DNA of 64,000 nt from Desulfamplus sp964425195 (GCA_964425195.1 CAYRLG010000008.1:1-64000); one strand, 5' to 3'. Counted from the first letter of the stretch, positions 27,697-37,264 are shown. Notes: generated by a model not told the origin, from the letters alone. Made by a program: numbers and translations.

Positions 27697-28911
27697 ATGA
27701 CAACCACATCAAGCAATTTAAAGGAAGAGAGTCTAATTGTTCACGGTATTACTAAATGCTACACAACCAGTATGGATCTTGTGCCTCCAATACACATGAC
27801 ATCAACATTTAAGTTTAGGGATCAAAATCAGGCAGCTTCAATATTTGCAGGAGAAGAAGAGGGATATCTTTACACTCGTATATCAAACCCTACAGTTACT
27901 CTTCTTGAACAGAAAATTGCACTCTTAGAGGGTGCAGAAGATGCGGTTGCTACATCGTCAGGCATGGCAGCAGTTGCCTCAACAGTAATGAGTCTTGTTA
28001 AACCACAAGAGAATATTGTCACATGTAATGCACTTTATGGAGGAACGTTTGCCCTTTTCAACTCTCACCTTAAACGGCTCAATATGGAAGCACGTTTTAT
28101 AGCTCCAACAGTGAGCAACGACAAAAACAGTATCACCCCTCTTATTGATGATAAAACTCGGCTTTTATATATAGAAACTCCTGCAAATCCAACTCTTGAT
28201 ATAATTGATATAAACCTTTGGGCACAGATAGCAAGGCAGTACAAAATTCCACTTTGTGTTGATAACACTTTTGCATCTCCATATCTTCAAAAACCGATAT
28301 CACTTGGGGCAGATATTGTTATTCACTCTGCAACTAAATATCTTGGAGGTCATGGAGATATAATTGGCGGTATTGTTGTATCAAATAAAAACACTATCTC
28401 TCAGCTAAAAGAGGAGTATGTACACCACTTTGGTCCTGCTATGAGTCCTTTTAACGCATGGCTTATTTTAAGAGGAGTTAAAACCCTTGCTATCAGAATG
28501 GAGCGTCATAGCAGCTCTGCCCTTAAAGTTGCTAAGTGGCTTGAAAATCACCCAAAAATAGATAAAGTACACTATCCAGGACTTGATTCTCACGTTGGTC
28601 ACGCCATTGCAAAGAGGCAGATGCGACACTTTAGCGGAGTTATAGCTTTTGAGCTAAAAGAGGGGGTAAATAAAAATGCTATGGAAGCTGGAAAAGAGCT
28701 ACTCAACAGCGTTAAACTTAGTACACTTGCCGTAAGTCTTGGAGATTGCGAAACTTTGATTCAACACCCTGCATCTATGACACACGCCACATACTCTAAA
28801 GAGGAGTTAAAAAAGGCTGGCATTGCTCAAGGGCTTATTCGTCTATCAGTAGGACTTGAGCACCCTGATGATATTATTCAAGATTTAGAGCACGCTCTCT
28901 TTGTAATATGA
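27697..28911 (+). CDS. Cys/Met-metabolism PLP enzyme, methionine gamma-lyase type
   Basis: 404-aa PLP-dependent enzyme of the trans-sulfuration family. PLP Lys in SATKYLGGHGDIIGG; YTRISNPT near residue 63 and DNTFASPYLQ are conserved. Overall form (VHGITKCY, MERHSSSALKVAKWLE) is nearest to methionine gamma-lyase / cystathionine gamma-synthase-like enzymes; the position of the MGL active-site Cys reads Gly (LYGGTFALF), so the reaction could instead be cystathionine or O-acetylhomoserine chemistry. Start chosen at ATG 27697 because a near-perfect AGGAGG lies 8 bases upstream; the frame is open back to a TTG at 27664. Confidence 0.85.
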   Translation: MTTTSSNLKEESLIVHGITKCYTTSMDLVPPIHMTSTFKFRDQNQAASIFAGEEEGYLYTRISNPTVTLLEQKIALLEGAEDAVATSSGMAAVASTVMSLVKPQENIVTCNALYGGTFALFNSHLKRLNMEARFIAPTVSNDKNSITPLIDDKTRLLYIETPANPTLDIIDINLWAQIARQYKIPLCVDNTFASPYLQKPISLGADIVIHSATKYLGGHGDIIGGIVVSNKNTISQLKEEYVHHFGPAMSPFNAWLILRGVKTLAIRMERHSSSALKVAKWLENHPKIDKVHYPGLDSHVGHAIAKRQMRHFSGVIAFELKEGVNKNAMEAGKELLNSVKLSTLAVSLGDCETLIQHPASMTHATYSKEELKKAGIAQGLIRLSVGLEHPDDIIQDLEHALFVI

Positions 28912-29049
28912 TGCTATTAAATGACAAAGAAGTTACTAACAGATTTATAATTTAAACGGTCACAAATTTAGATTTTAATATGCAAAACTCAAGTTATGAC
29001 CGAGATCAGTATATATAGAGAACTATTAACAGGCAAACAAACTATTAAA

Positions 29050-29080
29050 ACTTTAGAGACGCACATCTGTGCGTCTTTAC
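29050..29080. repeat. dispersed hairpin repeat (AGAGACGCAC type)
   Basis: Arms AGAGACGCAC and GTGCGTCTTT around ATCT, in the 202-base gap between the lyase and J-domain genes. The repeat is followed by a T-rich stretch, so it could end transcription from the left. Confidence 0.55.
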
Positions 29081-29113
29081 TTTTATATATAAACCATAAA
29101 AGAGACTTAAAAG

Positions 29114-30013
29114 ATGATACAACAAGACTACTATAAAACACTTCAGCTTGATAAGAGTGCCACCCCACCTGAAATTAAGAAAGCATATAAAAATCTTGCT
29201 ATAAAATATCACCCCGATAGAAACCCTGATGATATACATGCCTCTGAAAAGATGGCTCAACTTAATGAGGCTTATGCGGTGCTCTCCAATCCAGATAAAA
29301 AAAGAGAGTACGATATGCTAAGAGATCGTTTTGGAGAGGATGCAGCAGGTAGGTTCCGTCAGAGTAATAGCTATGACGATATTTTACGAAACTCTGATAT
29401 TGAGAAGATATTTCAAGAGATTGCAGAGAGCTTTGGTATAAGAGGTTTGAATGAGCTGTTTAGTAATGTAAATATAGATGGAAAAAGCGGAACTTTTCAA
29501 AATATTCATGGCGGAGGTTTTTTCTTTTTTGGAACATTTGGACAGCCACAACAAGGAGCTTTTTCTGTAAAGCAAGATGAGTTAAGCAAATTAAAACCGC
29601 ATCAGAAAATAGTTCGTGAAGTTGGAGGAAAAATTGCAAAAAAAGTTATAAACAAGCTGCTAAATGAGAGTATGAAGCAAATTAACATCTCTAAAGAGTA
29701 TAAAATAGATCAATCTGCTACCAAAATGGATAGCAAAACAGCTAACAACTCTACAAATAAGATGGATATATACGACACAATCACGCTATCTAACTCTCAT
29801 GCAAAAAATGGTGGACCGTACGCCTATTATCACCAAGAGAGCGGAAAAAAGTTGATAGTTAAAATTCCTGCAAATATTCAAAACGGAGATAAAATAAGGT
29901 TAAAAAGTGCTGGAATCGAAAATGCCACTACCGGAGAGAAAGGCGATCTCTTTTTGATGGTTAATGTTAAAACAGATATGTTATCAAAAATAAAAAATTT
30001 CTTTTCCAAATAG
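29114..30013 (+). CDS. J-domain (DnaJ/CbpA-like) co-chaperone
   Basis: 299 aa. N-terminal J domain (~5-70) with HPD in KYHPDRNPDD, which stimulates DnaK-type ATPases. No Cys-rich zinc finger, so not a canonical DnaJ. The middle (~90-220) is rich in Gly/Phe then Lys/Ser/Asn, with a low-complexity run (MDSKTANNSTNKMD). A short C-terminal beta segment (LIVKIPANIQNGDKIRLKSAG) resembles the DnaJ C-terminal substrate-binding domain, apparently only one copy. A stand-alone cochaperone; no dnaK nearby. Confidence 0.85.
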   Translation: MIQQDYYKTLQLDKSATPPEIKKAYKNLAIKYHPDRNPDDIHASEKMAQLNEAYAVLSNPDKKREYDMLRDRFGEDAAGRFRQSNSYDDILRNSDIEKIFQEIAESFGIRGLNELFSNVNIDGKSGTFQNIHGGGFFFFGTFGQPQQGAFSVKQDELSKLKPHQKIVREVGGKIAKKVINKLLNESMKQINISKEYKIDQSATKMDSKTANNSTNKMDIYDTITLSNSHAKNGGPYAYYHQESGKKLIVKIPANIQNGDKIRLKSAGIENATTGEKGDLFLMVNVKTDMLSKIKNFFSK

Positions 30014-30107
30014 TTCAAAGAGCTTATCAATCTAATTGCTTTTTGGGGACTATTTTTATAAAAAACGAAATTTTCTTTAAGTTTTTCAATACATGGAGAA
30101 GAGGATA

Positions 30108-31001
30108 ATGGATCAGACGAAATTTAAAATACTACTTGCATACGATGGATCAGATGCTGCATTAGATGCAGCTAAATATATTGGACTTGTCTTTTCATCT
30201 AAGGCAACAGAGGTTGTAATTTTCTATGTAGAGAGCAAGATTCCCAGATCGTTTTGGCAGATGGAAAAGGATATGGATTTTCGATTTAATACGCCTGAGA
30301 TCAGAGCAAGTATGACACAGAGATGCAAACTTGTAAGGGAGTGTATGGAAAAGGCAAAAGATATCTTAATCAACGCTGGATTTCCCTTAGAGTCTATTAA
30401 GATAAAGATTCATACTAAAGATAGTGGAGTTGTTCGTGATATAGTGGAGGAGTCTCGTCAAGGATATGATGCTGTAGTTGTTGGAAGAAAAGGCTACTCA
30501 AGGATTCGCGATATCCTTGTTGGAAGTGTACCTATGAAACTTCTTGGAAAGATAAAGAGCATTCCTCTAATAATTGTTGGTGGTATTCCAAGTAGTAAAA
30601 ATATATTGATTGCCTTTGACGGTAATCGTGAAGTTTTAGAAGCTATAAGGCGAATGAGCCGGCTTATTAACAATAGAGGATACAACATTTTGCTCTGCCA
30701 TGCTCTTAAATGCTCTTCAGATGGAACGACTCCAGACTACTGTAAAAACAGCGATTTTTTTAAGAACTCTATCGAATGTCTAAGCAGTGCAGGGGTTCCA
30801 AAAGAGCAATTACACTGTGAGTTGATATCAAATGAGGGGGATATTACTGATAATATAATCAAAAAGGCTTGTGATGGTAACTATCAAAGTATTGTAATTG
30901 GACGGCGAAACCTCACATTTGTCAAACAGTTCTTTCTTGGTAGGATAGGCGAAAAGATTTTACATGCTGCTGGCAATCAAGTTGTATGGGTTTTTCAATA
31001 A
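30108..31001 (+). CDS. tandem universal stress protein (UspA x2)
   Basis: Two UspA domains in one ~297-aa protein. Domain 1 (~5-160) starts KILLAYDGSDAALDAAKY and ends VGRKGYSRIRDILVGSVPMKLL, an ATP-binding GxxG-9x-G(S/T)-type motif. Domain 2 (~165-297) starts NILIAFDGNREVLEA and ends IVIGRRNL...FLGRIGEKIL. Start taken at ATG 30108, which has AGAGG five bases upstream; the frame is open to an ATG at 30093. Directly upstream of rnf and on the same strand (22 bases), so probably cotranscribed; Usp proteins respond to energy stress. Confidence 0.85.
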   Translation: MDQTKFKILLAYDGSDAALDAAKYIGLVFSSKATEVVIFYVESKIPRSFWQMEKDMDFRFNTPEIRASMTQRCKLVRECMEKAKDILINAGFPLESIKIKIHTKDSGVVRDIVEESRQGYDAVVVGRKGYSRIRDILVGSVPMKLLGKIKSIPLIIVGGIPSSKNILIAFDGNREVLEAIRRMSRLINNRGYNILLCHALKCSSDGTTPDYCKNSDFFKNSIECLSSAGVPKEQLHCELISNEGDITDNIIKKACDGNYQSIVIGRRNLTFVKQFFLGRIGEKILHAAGNQVVWVFQ

Positions 31002-31023
31002 TTTAAGGAGTAATTTAAAAATT

Positions 31024-32391
31024 ATGGGCTTTTTCAGGTCAAGAGAGTTTCCGGGAAAAGGGAGTTTTCCACATGGGATACATCCACCTGGTAATAAGTT
31101 TTACTCTGCTGAAGCTAAAGTTGAAGTTCTTCCTGCTCCAAAAAAAGTGGTTCTTCCACTTTTACAACACATTGGAGCACCTTGCGAACCTTTAGTAAAA
31201 GTTAAGCAAGTGGTCTCATACGGTGAGATGGTAGGAGAAGGGCAGGCATTTATATCGGCTTCGCTCCACTCTCCTGTGGTAGGCAAGGTCAAAAAGATTA
31301 ATCTTATCACCCTTATTAACGGACGACATATCTCTGCTATTGAGATTGAAACCGATGGCGAGCAACCCAATCCGCTAAATATTTGGGAACAGATGAAAAG
31401 TAGAGATTGGCAACCTTCATCTGTCTCAAGCTACGCACCTGATACTATAGCTAAAAGTATTCATAACGCTGGTATTGTTGGGCTTGGCGGTGCTACCTTT
31501 CCAACTCATGTTAAGGTTATGCCAAACGAAAAACGTCTTATTGATACTCTTCTGGTCAATGGTTGTGAGTGTGAACCTTACCTTACATGTGACTACAGAA
31601 TTATGAAAGAGGCTCCTAATATTATTGTAACAGGAGCACTTTTAGCTGGAAGAGCAGTATCTGCAAAAGAGATATTTATCTGCATTGAAGATAATAAGCC
31701 AGACGCTATTGAAGCTTTGAGAAGGGCAAGTGAAAATACAGTAGTAAAGATTGCTGTTGTAAAAACTAAGTATCCACAAGGTAGTGAGAAACAGTTGATA
31801 AGAGCTGTTCTTGATCTTGACGTACCTCTTGGCGGTCTTCCTGCTGATGTAGGCGTTGCAATGAGTAATGTTGGAACTATGGCAGCCGTTTCAATGGGAG
31901 TGATGAGACAGACCCCTTTGACTCACCGGATTGTAACTGTCACAGGAGGAGGTATTTCCAATCCAAAAAATCTCTTTGTTCCTATTGGGATAAGTATGGG
32001 TGAACTTATCGACTATTGTGGAGGTTTAAAGAAAGATGCAGCAAGGATAATAGCGGGCGGTCCAATGATGGGATTTGCCTTTTCTGATATGAATACACCT
32101 GTGACTAAAGGGGTAAATGGAATCACAATTCTCACTCATTCAGAGATAGCACAGGGAGAAGAGACCTCTTGTATCCGATGTGGACGTTGTGTTGAAGCCT
32201 GTCCCATGAATCTTGTTCCAACACGACTTGCTATGGCAGCACGTTACAATAATCCCTCGCTTGCTCGCCACTACAATATTAGTGCCTGTTTTGAGTGCGG
32301 TAGCTGTACTTATGTCTGTCCTGCAAACATAAAACTTGTTCAGTTAATTCGTACAGGAAAGGCTCTTGTTGCGGCAAATATGAAAAAATAG
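31024..32391 (+). CDS. rnfC: Rnf complex subunit C
   Basis: Peripheral NADH/ferredoxin-side subunit of the Na+ or H+-translocating ferredoxin:NAD+ oxidoreductase. N-terminal RnfC barrel-sandwich (GIHPPGNKFYS), NADH/FMN-binding region with GLGGATFPTHVK and VNGCECEPYLT, SLBB-type segment, and two 4Fe-4S motifs CIRCGRCVEACP and CFECGSCTYVCP near the C-terminus. About 455 aa, normal. Start at ATG 31024 behind AAGGAG; the frame is open to 30964, overlapping the Usp gene. First gene of rnfCDGEAB. Confidence 0.95.
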   Translation: MGFFRSREFPGKGSFPHGIHPPGNKFYSAEAKVEVLPAPKKVVLPLLQHIGAPCEPLVKVKQVVSYGEMVGEGQAFISASLHSPVVGKVKKINLITLINGRHISAIEIETDGEQPNPLNIWEQMKSRDWQPSSVSSYAPDTIAKSIHNAGIVGLGGATFPTHVKVMPNEKRLIDTLLVNGCECEPYLTCDYRIMKEAPNIIVTGALLAGRAVSAKEIFICIEDNKPDAIEALRRASENTVVKIAVVKTKYPQGSEKQLIRAVLDLDVPLGGLPADVGVAMSNVGTMAAVSMGVMRQTPLTHRIVTVTGGGISNPKNLFVPIGISMGELIDYCGGLKKDAARIIAGGPMMGFAFSDMNTPVTKGVNGITILTHSEIAQGEETSCIRCGRCVEACPMNLVPTRLAMAARYNNPSLARHYNISACFECGSCTYVCPANIKLVQLIRTGKALVAANMKK

Positions 32392-32448
32392 TTCTCTTCA
32401 TTATGCCTCTTTGTGAGATACGACTATTAAAAAAAGGAGTCTTAAATA

Positions 32449-33435
32449 TTGTTAAAAAAAGTTAAAACAGCGGAATTTAGCTCTGAAGATGCGATAATTC
32501 ATGTTGCCCCATCTCCCCATTTATCTGATGTAGTATTTACGACAAAACGGATGATGACAGATGTGCTAATTGCACTTACGCCAATTATCGCAATCTCTAT
32601 TTTTATCTTTAGGTGGTATGCCATAAAACAGCTTGTTATATGTCTTATTATCAGCCTTGTAAGTGAAGCTATATTTGTTGCAATGCGTAGTAAAAAGATA
32701 ACCTTAAACGACTATTCTGCTGCTATAACAGGCATAATAGTTGCCTTATCTCTTCCAGCAACTGCACCTTGGTATGTAGGAGCTATTGCCTCTTGTGTGG
32801 CAATTAGTATTGGCAAGGTTATCTTTGGTGGGCTTGGTATGAATCTTTTTAACCCTGCAATGGTGGGACGTGCCTTTGTTATGATCTCATTTGCAACTCT
32901 TATGAGTGCAGGAGCCTATGAAAATTCCTCCTCTTTGGTAGATGTGATATCTCAGGCAACTCCAATGAACGCCTTTAAGGGAAGTTCTACTCCAACCTCT
33001 ATATTTGATCTATTTTTTGGATATACCAATGGATCATTAGGAGAGACAAGTGCTTTTGCTGCAATTATAGGTGGAATATTTCTCTGTATTAGACGAACAG
33101 CTTCTTGGGAGATTCCGACTGCTATTATCTTAACAGCTATTTTGCTTGCCGGAGTTGCAGATATTTTGGCTGATGCTGGTGGCTATTTAGTTTTTCATCA
33201 TCTGTTTGGAGGAGCACTTCTCTTTGGTGCGTTTTTTATTGCAACCGATCCTGTTACATCTCCTTTAACAGCTACTGGAAAGTTTATTTTTGGTGTTGGA
33301 GTTGGTGCTCTTGTAATGGTTATCAGAATATTTAGTGGATACCCAGAGGGGTTGATGTTTGCTATTCTTCTTATGAATAGCGTAACTCCACTTATTAACA
33401 GATGGACAATACCACGTCCTGTTGGAGATGCTTAA
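32449..33435 (+). CDS. rnfD: Rnf complex subunit D
   Basis: Integral membrane, FMN-carrying subunit of Rnf, 328 aa with about nine membrane helices. Recognisable blocks: GLGMNLFNPAMVGRAF, a covalent-flavin region with a candidate Thr in SSTPTSIFDLFFG, and FFIATDPVTSPLT. Start is TTG at 32449 with AAAGGAGT nine bases upstream; no ATG nearby fits. Works in the inner membrane with rnfG/E/A to couple electron transfer to ion transport. Five bases separate it from rnfG. Confidence 0.94.
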   Translation: MLKKVKTAEFSSEDAIIHVAPSPHLSDVVFTTKRMMTDVLIALTPIIAISIFIFRWYAIKQLVICLIISLVSEAIFVAMRSKKITLNDYSAAITGIIVALSLPATAPWYVGAIASCVAISIGKVIFGGLGMNLFNPAMVGRAFVMISFATLMSAGAYENSSSLVDVISQATPMNAFKGSSTPTSIFDLFFGYTNGSLGETSAFAAIIGGIFLCIRRTASWEIPTAIILTAILLAGVADILADAGGYLVFHHLFGGALLFGAFFIATDPVTSPLTATGKFIFGVGVGALVMVIRIFSGYPEGLMFAILLMNSVTPLINRWTIPRPVGDA

Positions 33436-33440
33436 AAGAT

Positions 33441-34091
33441 ATGAATATAAGAAATACAAATCTTGGACAGGCATGGCTTGTTCTGCTGCTCTCTATGATA
33501 TTTGGTATATCTCTTGCCGGAGTACAGGCTGCACTTGGTCCTAAAATTGAAGCGAATAAGTTAAAGGAGACTTTAGCAAAGATACCAGTTGTTATTCTTG
33601 GACAAGAGGGTTCTGAAAAACTTACTGCAAAAGGGGAGAGTCTTAATATCAGATCTGAGATGGTTTTGATTGAAACAAAAGGTGTAAAAAAGCTCTATAC
33701 ACTTTACAAGGCAGATTTTAAGAGTGGAGATAGTGCTGGTTGGGTTACAAAAACATCTGGTCAAGGCTATGCAGATAAAATTGAGCTTCTGCTTGGTATG
33801 GATTCTGATGCGAAAAATGTTACTGGAATCTTTATTTTAGATCAAAAGGAGACCCCGGGTCTTGGCAATAAGATTGTGGAAGATCACTTTAGATCACAGT
33901 TTAGCAACAAATCAACGGATACACCATTTAATGTTGTAAAGCAGCCAAAAGGTGGGATCAATGAGATCGATGCAATATCAGGAGCTACTATCTCTTCAAA
34001 AGTTGTAAGCAAATTGGTTAATCAGGCAGTTGTAGATATTAAACCTCATATTGCTAAACTAAAAAGTTCAGATAACAAGGAGGGGAAATAA
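33441..34091 (+). CDS. rnfG: Rnf complex subunit G
   Basis: Periplasm-facing subunit with one N-terminal membrane anchor (~8-30) and an FMN-binding domain. Flavinylation motif SGATISSK near residue 180 (FMN on Thr). KETPGLGNKI is the other family mark. Start at ATG 33441 avoids overlap with rnfD; the frame is open to 33402. The stop overlaps the rnfE start (TAATG). 216 aa, normal. Confidence 0.93.
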   Translation: MNIRNTNLGQAWLVLLLSMIFGISLAGVQAALGPKIEANKLKETLAKIPVVILGQEGSEKLTAKGESLNIRSEMVLIETKGVKKLYTLYKADFKSGDSAGWVTKTSGQGYADKIELLLGMDSDAKNVTGIFILDQKETPGLGNKIVEDHFRSQFSNKSTDTPFNVVKQPKGGINEIDAISGATISSKVVSKLVNQAVVDIKPHIAKLKSSDNKEGK

Positions 34092-34714
34092 TGGCGGATC
34101 AACCAACAGCATCAGAGAGATTTCTACAGGGAATTTTACCTGAAAACCCTGTATATCGCCAACTTCTTGGACTTTGTCCTACACTTGCAGTTACTAATGG
34201 AATGCAGTCAGCCATCACTATGGCCTGTTCAGTTGCTTTTGTGCTTGTTTGTGCCAATGTGGTTATAAGCCTTATCCGAAATTTGCTCAAGCCGCACCTT
34301 AGAATTGTAATATTTACACTTACCATAGCTGCCTTTGTGACTATTGCCGATAGATTGCTTGCCGCATACCTCTATCAGATGAGCAAAACTTTGGGACCAT
34401 ATATACCATTGATAATAGTAAACTGCATTATAATTTGTCGTTGCGAGGTGTGCGCATCTAAGCAGTCACCATTTATTGCTGCTTCTGACGCCTTAGGTCA
34501 ATCTATAGGGTTTGGACTTGCGCTATCAAGTATTGCAGCAGTAAGAGAGATATTAGGAACTGGTTCTATTTTTGGAGTCCATATTTTACCTGCTACATGG
34601 CCAGATTGGGTAATTATGGTGTTGCCTCCCGGTGCATTTATCACTTTAGGACTTCTTTTAGGATTGGTTAATTGGATTAGTATGCGTAAAAAATATAGAG
34701 GTGAGAACTTATGA
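34091..34714 (+). CDS. rnfE: Rnf complex subunit E
   Basis: Integral membrane subunit, 207 aa, about six helices, paralogous to rnfA. Blocks: NPVYRQLLGLCPTLAVTN at residues ~20-37 and IVNCIIICRCEVCASK with membrane-embedded Cys that bind an Fe-S cluster shared with RnfA. Overlaps rnfG by one base and rnfA by four (ATGA), so translation is coupled. Confidence 0.94.
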   Translation: MADQPTASERFLQGILPENPVYRQLLGLCPTLAVTNGMQSAITMACSVAFVLVCANVVISLIRNLLKPHLRIVIFTLTIAAFVTIADRLLAAYLYQMSKTLGPYIPLIIVNCIIICRCEVCASKQSPFIAASDALGQSIGFGLALSSIAAVREILGTGSIFGVHILPATWPDWVIMVLPPGAFITLGLLLGLVNWISMRKKYRGENL

Positions 34715-35484
34715 ACTATATTATAGATATATTTCTTATTGCCTTAGGAGCTGCTGTTATCAACAACTTTGTTCTCTATTATTTTGTTGGTATCTGTCCC
34801 TTTATTGGAGTCTCAAGGCGGGTTGAGATGGCAGTTGGTATGGGCTTTGCCGTTACTTTCGTAATTGTAATAGCTGCATTTTTAAGCTGGAGTATAACCA
34901 CTATGGTGCTTATACCGGGTGCTCCTATCTCATCATTTATAGCACGACTATTTGTCTCAAAAGAGGCAGCGGCTACTATTGATCTTACTGTATTAAGTTA
35001 TATTGTCTATATCTTTACCATCGCATCTTCTGTTCAATTTGTTGAGATGTATATGAGAAAATTTTTTCCTATGCTCTACAAATCATTTGGTGTCTTTCTT
35101 CCTCTTATAACAACAAACTGTGCTATTTTATTTGCCTGTCTTACAATTATGAGCAATGTTGCTGGTGTTGAAAATCCTGCTGACGCATGGGATCTTGGTA
35201 AATCTTTAACTTTAGCTTTTTTTGGTGGCATAGGATTTACAATTGCTATTGTTATAATGTCAGGTATCAGAGAAGAGCTTGAACTTTGTGATATTCCCGA
35301 ACCTTTCAAGGGTGCTGCCATAACTCTTATTGTTGGAGGAATATTGGCGCTTGCATTTATGGGATTTACTGGAGTTGATTCTGGTATTAGAAAGGCTATT
35401 ACTGAAAAGCAGCAGGAGAAGAGTTCTGTTGTAGAGTCAATATCAGTAGCTACTGATTTGCAGATAGCAGAAGTTAAGTTGTAA
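34711..35484 (+). CDS. rnfA: Rnf complex subunit A
   Basis: Integral membrane subunit paralogous to RnfE, with the Cys-bearing helices FVLYYFVGICPFIGVS and ITTNCAILFACL that hold the intramembrane cluster. At 257 aa it is longer than the usual ~190-200; the surplus is a C-terminal tail (~210-257) with an extra hydrophobic stretch and a charged end (EKQQEKSSVVES). Overlaps rnfE by four bases. 32 bases precede rnfB. Confidence 0.93.
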   Translation: MNYIIDIFLIALGAAVINNFVLYYFVGICPFIGVSRRVEMAVGMGFAVTFVIVIAAFLSWSITTMVLIPGAPISSFIARLFVSKEAAATIDLTVLSYIVYIFTIASSVQFVEMYMRKFFPMLYKSFGVFLPLITTNCAILFACLTIMSNVAGVENPADAWDLGKSLTLAFFGGIGFTIAIVIMSGIREELELCDIPEPFKGAAITLIVGGILALAFMGFTGVDSGIRKAITEKQQEKSSVVESISVATDLQIAEVKL

Positions 35485-35516
35485 CTCAATTTATATCAGC
35501 AACATTAGAGGTAAAA

Positions 35517-36338
35517 ATGATTGAAATAACTATAGGAATCGCCTCTGGAACAATGGTTATCATGGCGATTATTATGTCATACATACTTGGGTGGGCAAAC
35601 AAAAAATTTTATGTTGAAGTTGATACAAAGGTAGAGTCAGTTTTAGAAGCACTTCCCGGAGCAAACTGCGGAGGGTGTGGCTATCTTGGCTGTAGCGAAT
35701 ATGCTGTTGCTATAGCCACTGAAAACGCCCCTGTAAACAAATGTCCTGTTGGTGGCGAAAAGTGTGCTATAAAGATTGCTAATATAATGGGTGTGGCAGT
35801 AGGAGAGTCTATTCCAATCAGACCCGTTGTTCACTGTGGAGCACATTTTGAAGATCGCTTAGGCAGAACTGAGTATAGAGGAGAGAACCGTTGTGCTGCT
35901 GCAAACATTGTAGCAGGAGTTCAGAGATGTACCTTTGGCTGCTTAGGGTTTGGAGATTGTGCAACTGCTTGTAAATATGATGCAATGCACATTGTTAAAG
36001 GCGTTGCAACTGTAGATTATAGTAAGTGCGTAGGGTGCGGTGTATGTGTCAAAGTTTGTCCAAGAGCTATTATTTCCATGACTGATTTTCACGAAGATAA
36101 AATCCCCTCAGTACGTTGTTCTAATAAGGCAAAAGGTAGAGATGTCACAACCGTTTGCAATATAGGCTGTATTGGTTGTAAGGCATGCTCTAAAGTTACG
36201 CAGCTTTTTATAATGGAAAAAGACCTTGCCCGAGCAGATTACAAATCATATAGAGCCGAGCATAAAGAGGCTGCAATGCAAGCTATTGAAAAGTGCCCCA
36301 GTAATTGCATCGGATTTGTAGGAAAAGATCAAGGATAA
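35517..36338 (+). CDS. rnfB: Rnf complex subunit B (ferredoxin subunit)
   Basis: 273-aa electron-entry subunit with an N-terminal membrane anchor (~5-25). The first 4Fe-4S site is CGGCGYLGCSEY plus downstream Cys (~48-75); then CTFGCLGFGDCATACKYD and CVGCGVCVKVCPRA as a two-cluster ferredoxin domain; and a further Cys set, CNIGCIGCKACSKV and KCPSNCIG, at the C-terminus. Accepts electrons from ferredoxin. Last gene of rnfCDGEAB; a hairpin repeat follows at 36345-36372. Confidence 0.94.
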   Translation: MIEITIGIASGTMVIMAIIMSYILGWANKKFYVEVDTKVESVLEALPGANCGGCGYLGCSEYAVAIATENAPVNKCPVGGEKCAIKIANIMGVAVGESIPIRPVVHCGAHFEDRLGRTEYRGENRCAAANIVAGVQRCTFGCLGFGDCATACKYDAMHIVKGVATVDYSKCVGCGVCVKVCPRAIISMTDFHEDKIPSVRCSNKAKGRDVTTVCNIGCIGCKACSKVTQLFIMEKDLARADYKSYRAEHKEAAMQAIEKCPSNCIGFVGKDQG

Positions 36339-36344
36339 AATAAA

Positions 36345-36372
36345 GTAGAGACGCACGACAGCGAGTCTCTAC
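36345..36372. repeat. dispersed hairpin repeat after rnfB
   Basis: Arms GTAGAGAC and GTCTCTAC with central GCACGACAGCGA. Begins 6 bases after the rnfB stop, between rnfB (+) and the ferritin-like gene (-), so it may terminate one or both. Confidence 0.6.
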
Positions 36373-36444
36373 TGTTGAATCTTTTATTTATAAACGTCAA
36401 TCTATGCACTTTGAAAGTATATATATTTTAGAAATAGAGTTGTA

Positions 36445-36918
36445 TTACTTGCAATTCAAAAGTTTTCCAGCCAAAAGGCGGATGTGGCTCATCTCTTCAT
36501 TGATGATAAGCTCTATCCGCCTCTTTCCAACTTCTCCTGTTACCATCTCTTTCATCCCAAGATAAAATACAATAGAGTCTTTCTCTGTCTCTATTGCTAA
36601 AGTTAATATCTTTTTCATATCGTTTTCAGGAAACTGTTTTTTAAAAAATACTTTAGTGTCAGCAATTGATTTTAAGTAAAGAAGTGCCTCTTCTACAGGC
36701 TCAAATATTTGACTTTCCCTCTCTTTGTCTAAAAACTCCTTTTGTAGCTCTTCAAATATCTTTTCGTGACACTCTTCCATTTGAGCAAGTTCTATAAGAA
36801 ATCCCTTCTCCTCTTCTCCTTCTACAAGTTTCGCCGCTTTCTTGTAAAAAGAAGCTCCATTTTGCTCTATTTTTTTTGCCATTTCAAAAACTTCATCTGC
36901 ACTAAATTTATAAGACAT
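36445..36918 (-). CDS. ferritin-like / rubrerythrin-type diiron protein
   Basis: 157-aa four-helix protein. The spaced Glu/His pattern AKKIEQNGASFY, QMEECHEKIFEEL, ETEKDSIVFYLGM and INEEMSHIRLL matches ferritin-like diiron proteins (rubrerythrin erythrin domain). There is no rubredoxin domain, so it is an erythrin-only form. Probably handles peroxide or iron. Ribosome site GGAGGATGA. Its divergent promoter region (36919-37264) holds an inverted repeat. Confidence 0.8.
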   Translation of the reverse strand: MSYKFSADEVFEMAKKIEQNGASFYKKAAKLVEGEEEKGFLIELAQMEECHEKIFEELQKEFLDKERESQIFEPVEEALLYLKSIADTKVFFKKQFPENDMKKILTLAIETEKDSIVFYLGMKEMVTGEVGKRRIELIINEEMSHIRLLAGKLLNCK

Positions 36919-37264
36919 TCATCCTCCAGATATTTATATATTTATCTAATTTTTATTCTTCCTGTAAATGGTCATTGTATAGCAAATGTATAGATATATT
37001 TCAATAAGTGATAATCAAAGTTGATACTTTGATATTCCAAATATTTGACATTTTTTAGAAAATTGCCAAATCTATACTTAGAATGCTAAAAATTATACTT
37101 GCTGGTTTTTTGCTTTTATCTCAAAATTTTGTATGATATTACTTTAAAAACGTCTTCTAATTTTGATTCTGATTATTGTTTAATTCAAGCCTTTTCTTGT
37201 TATAGAGCTTACTGTAACTTGGAATTACGTTTTTTTTGTTGTTCGTGAGATCTATGAGGTTTAT
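36919..37264. promoter_or_regulatory. divergent intergenic region with inverted repeat and candidate promoter
   Basis: 346 AT-rich bases between the ferritin-like gene (-) and a hybrid kinase (+). An inverted repeat ATCAAAG-6-CTTTGAT lies at 37014-37033, about 100 bases upstream of the ferritin-like start, and is a possible operator. On the + strand TTGCTT (37110-37115) and TATGAT (37132-37137) are spaced 16 bases and could drive the kinase. No open frame of note. Confidence 0.35.

Noticed and set aside
28957..29002. Imperfect inverted repeat CGGTCACAA / TTATGACCG, with a partial copy at 10563
   Set aside because: Arms of 9 bases with a mismatch and a 28-base loop in AT-rich DNA; too weak to call a site.
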